Shown piece after piece: positions 46,519 through 53,864 of a stretch of 64,000 nt of DNA. Source of the stretch: Pedobacter sp. MC2016-24 (GTDB lineage: Bacteria > Bacteroidota > Bacteroidia > Sphingobacteriales > Sphingobacteriaceae); the NCBI RefSeq assembly GCF_015223055.1, contig NZ_JADFBX010000021.1:27203-91202 (forward strand), written 5' to 3'. Below the pieces are notes generated by a model. The model was given only the letters and a program-made list of their open reading frames with translations. It did not search any database and was not told the DNA's origin. How positions within the stretch are numbered: the stretch's first letter is position 1; each line of letters begins with the position of its first letter. Both the position numbers and the translations under genes were made by a program.

Positions 46519-47541
46519 CTATTGCATTAAGAATTTGAAACCACCGATGTTTTTAAGCGCAATTCCGGTGCCACGTACTACCGCACGTAAAGGATCTTCG
46601 GCAACGTGAACCGGCAACTTTGTTTTAGCAGCCACACGTTTATCCAATCCGCGCAACAAAGCACCTCCACCTGTCAAATAAATACCGGTCTGATAAATAT
46701 CTGCGGAAAGCTCCGGAGGAGTGATCTCCAGGGCTTTTAAAATGGCCTCTTCAATTTTAGAGATCGATTTATCCAGGCAGTGTGCAATCTCAGTATAAGA
46801 TACCGTGATCTGTTTTGGAACGCCGGTCATTAAATCACGGCCCTGAACAGCAAAATCAGCAGGAGGATCCTGTAATTCAGGTAGTGCAGCCCCAACTTCA
46901 ATTTTAATTTTCTCTGCAGTACGGTCACCGATCATGATGTTGTGCTGACGACGAATGTAATTTACAATGTCTGAATCAAAGTTATCTCCCGCAACGCGGA
47001 TAGACTGGTCACATACAATACCTGACAGCGCGATTACAGCAATTTCTGTAGTACCACCACCGATATCGATGATCATGTTTCCCATAGGTTCTTCTACGTC
47101 AATGCCGATACCAACAGCAGCAGCCATTGGTTCATGAATCAGGTACACCTCTTTGGCGCCGGCAATTTCTGCCGAATCTCTTACCGCACGTTTTTCAACC
47201 TCAGTAATACCGGAAGGGATACAGATTACCATTCTTAACGAAGGAAACATCCAGCCTTTACCGCCATTTAACATGCGGATCATGCCTTTAATCATTGCTT
47301 CAGCGGCATTAAAGTCGGCAATAACGCCATCTTTAAGTGGTCTAACCGTACGGATATTGTCGTGGGTTTTACCTTCCATTTGCATGGCTTGCCTGCCAAT
47401 TGCAATGATTTTATTTGTTTGTCTGTCAAAGGCAACAATTGATGGTTCATCAACTACTACTTTGTCGTTATGTATAATCAAGGTATTGGCTGTACCTAAA
47501 TCGATAGCAACCTCTTGTGTAAACCAATTAAATAAACCCAT
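46519..47541 (-). CDS. mreB: MreB, actin-like cell-shape protein
   Basis: MreB forms membrane filaments that direct the elongasome. The 340-residue chain has an amphipathic start (MGLFNWFTQEVAID), phosphate-1 LGTANTLIIHN, the KDGVIADFNAAEAMIKGMIR region, phosphate-2 IIDIGGGTTEIAVIALSGIV and the adenosine motif YLTGGGALLRGLD. It is the first gene of the shape operon and is read leftwards from about 47541. An 86-base gap to the stop of purH may hold the promoter; no unambiguous one was identified. Confidence 0.97.
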   Translation of the reverse strand: MGLFNWFTQEVAIDLGTANTLIIHNDKVVVDEPSIVAFDRQTNKIIAIGRQAMQMEGKTHDNIRTVRPLKDGVIADFNAAEAMIKGMIRMLNGGKGWMFPSLRMVICIPSGITEVEKRAVRDSAEIAGAKEVYLIHEPMAAAVGIGIDVEEPMGNMIIDIGGGTTEIAVIALSGIVCDQSIRVAGDNFDSDIVNYIRRQHNIMIGDRTAEKIKIEVGAALPELQDPPADFAVQGRDLMTGVPKQITVSYTEIAHCLDKSISKIEEAILKALEITPPELSADIYQTGIYLTGGGALLRGLDKRVAAKTKLPVHVAEDPLRAVVRGTGIALKNIGGFKFLMQ

Positions 47542-47627
47542 TTATAGGTAATAAGTTAAGTATTAAAAATTCTGTATACTATATAATGTAAAACTACATC
47601 TTTTTATTGTATTCAGAGCGAAATAAA

Positions 47628-49154
47628 TTAGTGTTTAAAATGTCTAATACCCGTGGTCACCATTGCAATTCCTTTCTGATTGGCCATGTTTACAGAATCT
47701 GCATCTTTAATTGAGCCTCCAGGTTGCAGAACCGCAGTAATTCCTGCTTCTGCTGCAATTTCCACACAGTCAGGGAAAGGAAAAAATGCATCCGACGCCA
47801 TTACCGAGCCTTTAAGGTCAAACTTAAATGCATCTGCTTTCACAATGGCTTGTTTCAAAGCATCTACTCTTGATGTTTGTCCAACGCCGCTTGATAACAA
47901 TTGGTCGTTTTTCACAAATACGATGGTATTTGATTTGGTATGCTTAACAATTTTATTGGCAAAATACAGGTCCTGTAATTCCTGTGCAGTAGGTATTTTG
48001 TTGGTTACCGAAGTCATTTGCTCCGGGCCTTCGATAATTAAATCTTTGTCCTGTTCAATCACCCCGTTCAATAAAGTCTTGAATTGTTTTTTGCTCAGTT
48101 CAACTTCGTTCCGCTGTAAAATTACGCGGTTTTTCTTGGCGCGGAACAATTCAACCGCTTCAGGCGCGTAAGCCGGGGCGATCAATACTTCGAAAAATAA
48201 TTTATTGATTTCGGTAGCGGTAGCCAGGTCAATTTCGCGGTTGGCAATCAATACGCCACCAAAAGCTGAAACAGGATCGCAAGCTAATGCTACATTCCAT
48301 GATTCCAGAATGGTAGCCTTAGAAGCTACACCGCAGGCATTGGTATGTTTTAGGATGGCAAAAGTAGGTGCTTCAAACTCATCAATCAGTGCAACAGCTG
48401 CATCTACATCAACGAGGTTGTTGTAAGACAGTTCTTTACCATTCAGTTTGGTGAACATTGCATCCAGGTCTCCGTAAAATACGCCTTGCTGGTGTGGATT
48501 TTCTCCATATCTTAATGTTTGTGCTTCAGCGATACTGTGCTTAAATACCGTAAGCGGCTCTTCAGTATTGAAGTAGTTGAAGATTGCAGTATCGTAATTA
48601 GAAGAAGTATGGAATGCTTTTTTAGCGAAAGCTTTACGTTGTGCTAAAGTGGTTTCTCCATTTTGATCTTCCAATTGTTTTTGCAGGTTTGCATAATCGT
48701 CTTTAGAAGCGAGGATAACCACATCGTTGAAATTCTTTGCAGCTGCTCTGATCAGAGAAATTCCACCGATATCGATCTTTTCAATGATGTCTACTTCAGA
48801 ACCGCCTGCTTTAACTGTTTCTTCAAATGGATACAAGTCAACAATCACCAGGTCAATTTCAGGAATTTCATACTGGGCAATCTGTTCCTGATCTGAAGCC
48901 AAAGCTCTGCGGTTTAAAATCCCACCAAAAACTTTAGGGTGTAATGTTTTTACTCTTCCTCCTAAAATAGAAGGATAACCAGTAAGGTCTTCAACAGCAG
49001 TAACTGGTAAGTTTAGGTCTTTAATGAACTGTTCAGTACCTCCGGTAGAGAATAACTGTACACCTTGCTGTGCAAGTAAACGAACTAAAGGTTCTAAACC
49101 ATCTTTGTAATAAACTGAAATTAAAGCGTTTTTGATCTTTTTAGAGTGACTCAT
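47628..49154 (-). CDS. purH: PurH, bifunctional AICAR transformylase/IMP cyclohydrolase
   Basis: PurH carries out the last two steps of IMP synthesis: formyl transfer to AICAR and ring closure. The N-terminal IMP cyclohydrolase domain has ALISVYYKDGLEPLVRLLAQQGVQLFSTGGT and GGRVKTLHPKVFGGIL. The AICAR transformylase domain carries KHTNACGVA and, later, SDAFFPFPDCVEIAAEAGITAVLQPGGSIKD. ATG at 49154 (MSHSKKIKNALISV) is preferred to the upstream in-frame start at 49178, because it matches the usual N-terminus and the extra 8 residues are not family-like. The product is about 508 residues. Confidence 0.97.
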   Translation of the reverse strand: MSHSKKIKNALISVYYKDGLEPLVRLLAQQGVQLFSTGGTEQFIKDLNLPVTAVEDLTGYPSILGGRVKTLHPKVFGGILNRRALASDQEQIAQYEIPEIDLVIVDLYPFEETVKAGGSEVDIIEKIDIGGISLIRAAAKNFNDVVILASKDDYANLQKQLEDQNGETTLAQRKAFAKKAFHTSSNYDTAIFNYFNTEEPLTVFKHSIAEAQTLRYGENPHQQGVFYGDLDAMFTKLNGKELSYNNLVDVDAAVALIDEFEAPTFAILKHTNACGVASKATILESWNVALACDPVSAFGGVLIANREIDLATATEINKLFFEVLIAPAYAPEAVELFRAKKNRVILQRNEVELSKKQFKTLLNGVIEQDKDLIIEGPEQMTSVTNKIPTAQELQDLYFANKIVKHTKSNTIVFVKNDQLLSSGVGQTSRVDALKQAIVKADAFKFDLKGSVMASDAFFPFPDCVEIAAEAGITAVLQPGGSIKDADSVNMANQKGIAMVTTGIRHFKH

Positions 49155-49202
49155 TTGGAGAAAAATTTTGAGCCGCAAAATTAGGATTTTTACCTGATAA
49201 AT

Positions 49203-49781
49203 TTATTTTTTTATCTTTTTTATAATGCTCTCCACAATTCTAGGGTAATGCTGGTGTTCCAGCTGTTGTCCTTTAAACTTAACCATCTCCAGATTATCGG
49301 TCTTATCAATGCGGTATTTGGCTTGATAGATGTATTCCCCTTCATCGTAATTTTCGTTTACATAATGAATGGTGATGCCACCTTCCGGTTCTCCGGCTTC
49401 CATTACTGCAAGGTGCACATGGTCGCCATACATTCCTTTTCCGCCAAATTTAGGAAGAATGGCCGGGTGTATATTGATGATGCGGCCCGGGTATTCAGCA
49501 ATCAGATTTTTAGGAATCAACCACAGGAAGCCAGCCAGTACAATCAGGTCTATTTCCAGGTTTTTAAGCAGGTCTACAATATGATCAGTCTTATAAAACT
49601 CATGCTTATCAAAGATGTGGGAAGGAATTTCAAAGTTGTCTGCACGTTGTAAAACGTAAGCATCAGGGTTATTGGTGAGTACCAGGGCTATTTCCACTTC
49701 TGTACTGCGCTTAAAATGCTCCATCAGTTTTTGAGCGTTTGATCCTGATCCTGATGCAAATATGGCGATGCGCTTCTTCAT
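49203..49781 (-). CDS. purN: PurN, phosphoribosylglycinamide formyltransferase
   Basis: PurN formylates GAR using 10-formyl-tetrahydrofolate in purine synthesis. The 192-residue enzyme starts at ATG 49781 (MKKRIAIFASGSGSNAQKLMEHF). The longer frame from 49832 adds 17 residues unlike the family. The catalytic centre reads RIINIHPAILPKFGGKGMYGDHVH, with Asn and His, and later GGITIHYVNENYDEGEYIYQ contains the conserved Asp. It lies 48 bases upstream of purH on the same strand, so both may share a transcript. Confidence 0.95.
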   Translation of the reverse strand: MKKRIAIFASGSGSNAQKLMEHFKRSTEVEIALVLTNNPDAYVLQRADNFEIPSHIFDKHEFYKTDHIVDLLKNLEIDLIVLAGFLWLIPKNLIAEYPGRIINIHPAILPKFGGKGMYGDHVHLAVMEAGEPEGGITIHYVNENYDEGEYIYQAKYRIDKTDNLEMVKFKGQQLEHQHYPRIVESIIKKIKK

Positions 49782-49852
49782 AAAATCTGTTTTTGGGTAG
49801 TAGAACGTGCGCCAAAGATAAGGATTTCTCACAAATTGTTATCTTTATCCTT

Positions 49853-50218
49853 ATGTTGAAAGCAACAGCCTATTTAAACATTATTTTGGCAATTGCCTAC
49901 TTTCTATTGTATTTGCTGAACAGTAACTCCTATACCATGGCCGGAGTTTTGATCGTTTTTTTATTTGGGGTGCTGGTGGTCTGGTCAGAAGAAAAACAAG
50001 TTAAATTCAAAGCGCTGCATTATATTATAGGTGCAGCCAGTCTCGTATTTGTCAGGTTCCTCCTGGTTTGGGTTTTTAATGTCATCAAATCTTCTGTCGA
50101 ACATCAGTATTTTAACAATACCTGGTTGTATATCTTATTGACCATTGTGTTTGTACTGAGTATTGTATTGCAGTTTATATTGATGTACCTGGCAGATCGT
50201 AAGAGATTGAAGGCTTAG
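49853..50218 (+). CDS. Small integral membrane protein, unrecognised
   Basis: This is a 121-residue protein with four hydrophobic segments: AYLNIILAIAYFLLYLL, MAGVLIVFLFGVLVVWS, YIIGAASLVFVRFLLVWVFNVI and WLYILLTIVFVLSIVLQFILMYLA. It ends in a basic tail (DRKRLKA). I do not recognise a named family. ATG at 49853 is preferred to the start at 49793, because the longer form adds a charged leader inside the purN promoter region. It is divergent from purN. Confidence 0.7.
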   Translation: MLKATAYLNIILAIAYFLLYLLNSNSYTMAGVLIVFLFGVLVVWSEEKQVKFKALHYIIGAASLVFVRFLLVWVFNVIKSSVEHQYFNNTWLYILLTIVFVLSIVLQFILMYLADRKRLKA

Positions 50219-50295
50219 CAGGTATTTGATTTTACAGATGGTGCGAACAATTAAAAGGAAAATAGGGGATTACGAAAAATATTTGCAAAATGCTT

Positions 50296-50326
50296 TTGTA
50301 AATTAAAAACATTAATTCTATATTTG
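50296..50326 (+). promoter_or_regulatory. rpsT promoter
   Basis: TTG at 50296-50298 (-33) and TATATTTG at 50319-50326 (-7, exact TAnnTTTG) are 20 bases apart. The predicted start is about 55 bases before the rpsT ATG at 50388. Confidence 0.75.
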
Positions 50327-50387
50327 CAGTCCGAAAATAGAACAGTAAAAGCGCGAAAGCACTATAATAAAATATTAATAACAAAAA

Positions 50388-50642
50388 ATGGCAAATCATA
50401 AATCTTCAATAAAAAGAATTAGAGCAAACGCAACTAAACGTTTACGTAACAGATACCAGGCAAAAACTACTCGTACGTTTATCAAAAGATTGCGTGCTGC
50501 AGAAGATAAAAAAACTGGTTTAGAATTACTTCCTAAAGTAGTTTCTATGTTAGATCGTTTAGCCAAAAAAAGCGTTATTCACAAAAATAAAGCAGCTAAC
50601 AACAAATCTAAATTGACTAAATTTGTTAATGGCTTAAAATAA
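50388..50642 (+). CDS. rpsT: 30S ribosomal protein S20
   Basis: S20 is a basic helical protein of the small subunit that binds 16S rRNA early in assembly. The 84-residue chain is typical: MANHKSSIKRIRANATKRLRNRYQAKTTRT at the start and IHKNKAANNKSKLTKFVNGL at the end. Lys/Arg content is very high, as expected. It has a strong promoter upstream and a terminator right after, so it is a single-gene unit. Confidence 0.97.
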   Translation: MANHKSSIKRIRANATKRLRNRYQAKTTRTFIKRLRAAEDKKTGLELLPKVVSMLDRLAKKSVIHKNKAANNKSKLTKFVNGLK

Positions 50643-50662
50643 GCTTAGCTTTACAATATTGT

Positions 50663-50701
50663 AAACGGGATGTGCATTGATTGCATATCCCGTTTTTTTT
50701 T
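50663..50701 (+). terminator. Rho-independent terminator after rpsT
   Basis: A 14-bp stem (50663-50676 with 50682-50695, one G-T pair) has a 5-base loop and a T run to 50701. Confidence 0.9.
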
Positions 50702-50719
50702 GCTTAAAAAACTAGAAGC

Positions 50720-51418
50720 ATGAAAGCATATCAACAAAAGCTGGGTATAAAACTTTGGGCTGAGGCCGACAGGCCAAGGGAGAAACTGTTGTTAAATGGA
50801 AGAAGACATTTAACCGATGCAGAGTTGATTGCGATCCTGATTGGTTCTGGTAACAAAGAAGAGAGTGCTGTAGATTTGAGTAAGCGTATTTTGTCGCATT
50901 ATCACAATAACCTGTCTAAACTCGGAAAAGTCTCTGTACAGGATCTTGAGAAATTCAGGGGAATAGGAGAAGCAAAAGCAATTGCTATTGTAGCCGCACT
51001 TGAACTTGGCCGCCGCAGAAAGGATAGTCTGGAAGATGATGTTAAGGTCATCAATTCTTCTGCTGGTTCTTTTGATATCCTGCGGCCGGTTTTTGCTGAC
51101 CTGAACCATGAAGAGTTCTGGATCCTGATGCTCAATCAAGCCAATTATGTCATTGGAAAGCAAATGATCAGTAAGGGTGGTATGGCAGGTACGGTGGCCG
51201 ACCCTAAAATGATTTTTAAAGTCGCGCTGGAGCACAATGCAGCATACCTGATTCTGGCCCACAACCATCCTTCCGGAAATTTAAAACCAAGTGCAGAAGA
51301 TCTTCAGATCACCAAAAAATTGGTCGAAGCCGGCAACATGCTAAATCTTCCTGTGCTGGATCATTTGATCATTACCAATAGATTATATTTAAGTTTTGCC
51401 GATCAGGGTTTGATTTAA
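50720..51418 (+). CDS. radC: RadC-family JAB-domain protein
   Basis: The 232-residue protein has an N-terminal helix-hairpin-helix region (VSVQDLEKFRGIGEAKAIAIVAALELGRRR) and a C-terminal JAB1/MPN-type metalloprotease-like domain. The metal motif is LAHNHPSGNLKPSAEDLQITKKL. The family is called DNA repair protein RadC, but its repair role has been questioned; its cellular function is unclear. It is immediately upstream of the Lgt-like gene (24-base gap to the ATG) and may be in the same operon. Confidence 0.92.
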   Translation: MKAYQQKLGIKLWAEADRPREKLLLNGRRHLTDAELIAILIGSGNKEESAVDLSKRILSHYHNNLSKLGKVSVQDLEKFRGIGEAKAIAIVAALELGRRRKDSLEDDVKVINSSAGSFDILRPVFADLNHEEFWILMLNQANYVIGKQMISKGGMAGTVADPKMIFKVALEHNAAYLILAHNHPSGNLKPSAEDLQITKKLVEAGNMLNLPVLDHLIITNRLYLSFADQGLI

Positions 51419-51442
51419 AGGGATTACTGTAAATTGCCAGTC

Positions 51443-52183
51443 ATGACTTTTCCGATCCGCTTCGAACTTTTTGGTGAATGGTATCACTGGCATTATATTT
51501 TTGAACTGTTGTCTTTTTTCATAGGAGTGAGGGTTTATTACTTTCTAAAGCAGAAGATCGCAGATCCCATTTCTGATGAGCACCGTTTATGGATTATGCT
51601 TGGGGCAATGCTTGGCGCTTTAATTGGCTCCAGGGTAATTGCCATTTTAGAAGATCCAGTGCATCTCAACCAACTCAGCTTTTCCGTTTTGTATCAAAGT
51701 AAGACCATTGTAGGGGGATTATTGGGCGGGCTCTTTGGTGTAGAGCTTGTCAAAAAATGTATCGGGGTAAAAATAGCTTCCGGCGATATTTATGTGATCC
51801 CCATTATAATCGCGCTTTTTATCGGTCGCATCGGTTGTTTCTCCATGGGGATTGATGAGCCTGTTTATGGTGTAGAAACCCATTTTTTTATGGGGATGGA
51901 TCTTGGCGATGGTTTGAAACGTCATCCTGTGGCTTTGTATGAGATGATCTATATGGTGGTTTTGTTTGTTTTATTCCTGGCCATCAGGGATAAGACGTTG
52001 ATTAATGGCGACCGCTTCAAATTATTCATGGTGTTGTACTTTTTATTCCGGTTTTTGGTTGAGTTCATTAAACCTTATCAAGCCCTGTTTTTGAATTTAA
52101 GCAGTATACATTGGTCTGCATTGTTTATATTTCTGTATTATTATAAATTCATCACCCGTAATGTAAAAGCATACCTATTATGA
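51443..52183 (+). CDS. Lgt-like membrane protein lacking key catalytic residues
   Basis: The 246-residue protein has the Lgt (prolipoprotein diacylglyceryl transferase) fold signature: about seven membrane segments, IALFIGRIGCFSMG, LKRHPVALYEMIY and FRFLVEFIKP. By alignment to E. coli Lgt, essential Tyr26 is His17 here, essential His103 is Val90, and essential Asn146 is Cys132. Arg143 (Arg129 here) and the late Arg/Glu pair are kept. It therefore probably does not perform the Lgt reaction and may handle a different lipid. ATG at 51443 is chosen over TTG at 51434. Its stop overlaps the next ATG by 4 bases, coupling it to a radical SAM enzyme. This is sequence reading by eye. Confidence 0.8.
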   Translation: MTFPIRFELFGEWYHWHYIFELLSFFIGVRVYYFLKQKIADPISDEHRLWIMLGAMLGALIGSRVIAILEDPVHLNQLSFSVLYQSKTIVGGLLGGLFGVELVKKCIGVKIASGDIYVIPIIIALFIGRIGCFSMGIDEPVYGVETHFFMGMDLGDGLKRHPVALYEMIYMVVLFVLFLAIRDKTLINGDRFKLFMVLYFLFRFLVEFIKPYQALFLNLSSIHWSALFIFLYYYKFITRNVKAYLL

Positions 52184-53571
52184 AAACCAGAGATTATATT
52201 TATTACGACTATACCAAGAGTTTGTGCCCCGAGTGCCTGATGCTGTGCGATGCGAAAATTGTTTTTCAGGATGCTAAAGTCTGGATGCTGAAAAACTGCC
52301 GCACACATGGGGACAGTAAAGTCATGATCGCCGATGATGTAGAATATTATAAACAGATCAGAAACTTCAACAAACAGTCGGAAATGCCTTTAAAGTTTAA
52401 TACCAAAGTGCATTATGGCTGTCCGTACGACTGTGGCTTATGTACAGATCATGAACAGCATTCCTGTTTAACGGTAATAGAAGTAACTGATCGCTGTAAT
52501 TTAAGCTGCCCCACTTGTTATGCCATGTCTTCGCCACATTATGGCAGGCACAGGACACTGGATGAGATCAACCGGATGCTGAACGTAGTGGTTGCGAATG
52601 AAGGTGAGCCAGATGTGGTTCAGATTTCGGGTGGTGAACCAACAGTACATCCTGATTTTTTCAAAATATTAGACCTGGCTAAAAGTAAGCCGATCAAACA
52701 TTTAATGGTCAATACCAATGGCATCCGCATTGCGAAGGACATTGCTTTTGTTGAAAAGCTGGCGGGTTATATGCCTGACTTTGAAATTTACCTGCAGTTT
52801 GACAGTTTTGATGCAGCGGTGCTGACCAAATTGAGGGGAGAGGATTTAACTGAGGTGAGGAAAAAAGCCATTGACCATTTAAATCAATTCAACGTTTCTA
52901 CTACCCTGGTGGTGACCTTGCAAAAGGGAGTAAACGACCATGAAATCGGGGCGATATTGGACTATGCGCTCAAGCAGAAGTGTGTGCGTGGGGTGACTTT
53001 CCAGCCTACACAGGTTGCGGGTCGTAATGACAATTATAATGATCAGGCAGGGCGTATAACCCTGACTGAGGTCAGGCGGCAGATTTATGAACAATATCCG
53101 GTGTTTACGCCAGAAGATCTGATTCCTGTGCCCTGTAACCCCGATGCCCTTTGCATGGCGTATGCCTTAAAGCTGGACGATCAGGTATTGCCCATGACCC
53201 ATCTGATCAATCCGGATGACTTACTGAACAATTCGAAAAATACAATTGTATTTGAACATGATGAAAAGTTAAAGGAACATATGTTGAATTTATTCAGTAC
53301 CGGGGTTTCTGTAGATTGCGCTGAAGAGACTTTTGGCGAACTGATGTGCTGCCTGCCCAGGGTGAAGTCTGACCATTTAAGCTACGACAACCTGTTTCGG
53401 ATTATCATTATGAATTTCATGGATCCACTTGATTTTGATGTGCGGGCAGTGAAGAAGTCCTGCGTACATATTGTAAGTGATCAAATGAAAATTATTCCAT
53501 TTGAGACGATGAATATTTTTTATCGTGACCATAAAATAAATGCCATAAGGGAAAAGTTAAAAATCAATTGA
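52180..53571 (+). CDS. Radical SAM enzyme of the COG1964/tetraether-synthase-like group
   Basis: The 463-residue enzyme has several Fe-S clusters. The N-terminal module has CPECLMLC and a later CRTHG (Cys16, 19, 23 and 40), resembling the rubredoxin-like start of archaeal MJ0619-type proteins. Cys81, 85 and 88 (CPYDCGLC) may bind an auxiliary cluster. The radical SAM motif is CNLSCPTC (Cys106, 110 and 113), followed by QISGGEPTVHPDFFKIL. More Cys lie near the C-terminus (VPCNPDALC, LMCCLPR, KSCVHI). Archaeal members join lipid tails to make tetraethers. The reaction here is unknown, but coupling to the Lgt-like gene supports a lipid substrate (inferred). Confidence 0.85.
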   Translation: MKTRDYIYYDYTKSLCPECLMLCDAKIVFQDAKVWMLKNCRTHGDSKVMIADDVEYYKQIRNFNKQSEMPLKFNTKVHYGCPYDCGLCTDHEQHSCLTVIEVTDRCNLSCPTCYAMSSPHYGRHRTLDEINRMLNVVVANEGEPDVVQISGGEPTVHPDFFKILDLAKSKPIKHLMVNTNGIRIAKDIAFVEKLAGYMPDFEIYLQFDSFDAAVLTKLRGEDLTEVRKKAIDHLNQFNVSTTLVVTLQKGVNDHEIGAILDYALKQKCVRGVTFQPTQVAGRNDNYNDQAGRITLTEVRRQIYEQYPVFTPEDLIPVPCNPDALCMAYALKLDDQVLPMTHLINPDDLLNNSKNTIVFEHDEKLKEHMLNLFSTGVSVDCAEETFGELMCCLPRVKSDHLSYDNLFRIIIMNFMDPLDFDVRAVKKSCVHIVSDQMKIIPFETMNIFYRDHKINAIREKLKIN

Positions 53572-53602
53572 TTATATTCAGGTTAAAATAAATTAGAGAA
53601 GA

Positions 53603-53797
53603 ATGGAATTAATGTTGCTCTATTGGGCCGCAACTGGACTGATCCTGGTGGTAGGGTTCGTTATGCTGATTGCCAACGCTGTAGCTGGTAAGCCGCTAAA
53701 AATGGCATTAAGGACCTTAATTACAGGTGTTATATTATTGGTAATCGGGGCCGGAGCCTGCGCTGTGATCTTATCTAATTTGGGTGGTATGCACTAA
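53603..53797 (+). CDS. Small two-helix membrane protein (64 residues)
   Basis: The short frame has two hydrophobic helices: LYWAATGLILVVGFVMLIANAV and TLITGVILLVIGAGACAVILS, joined by a basic loop (AGKPLKMALR). I do not recognise a family. It starts with ATG 31 bases after the radical SAM stop and lies before the pheT promoter, so it is probably the last gene of the Lgt-like/radical SAM unit. It could be a small partner that positions the enzymes at the membrane, which is speculation. Confidence 0.7.
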   Translation: MELMLLYWAATGLILVVGFVMLIANAVAGKPLKMALRTLITGVILLVIGAGACAVILSNLGGMH

Positions 53798-53835
53798 TCT
53801 GCCTTTTCAGGCTTTCTGCTTTCAGCATTAAATAA

Positions 53836-53843
53836 TATCTTTG
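53836..53843 (+). promoter_or_regulatory. -7 element TATCTTTG before pheT
   Basis: TATCTTTG matches TAnnTTTG exactly and lies 21 bases before the ATG at 53865. The -33 element is weak (CTTT near 53812). Confidence 0.5.
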
Positions 53844-53864
53844 CGTTTTATTTGACTACGCAAC

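Noticed and set aside
49793..49852. Longer N-terminus for the small membrane protein
   Set aside because: The extra 20 residues are charged, lie in the purN promoter region and precede the first hydrophobic segment; the ATG at 49853 is preferred.
51443..52183. Canonical lipoprotein diacylglyceryl transferase (lgt)
   Set aside because: Residues at the positions of E. coli Tyr26, His103 and Asn146 are His, Val and Cys, so the standard gene name was not used.
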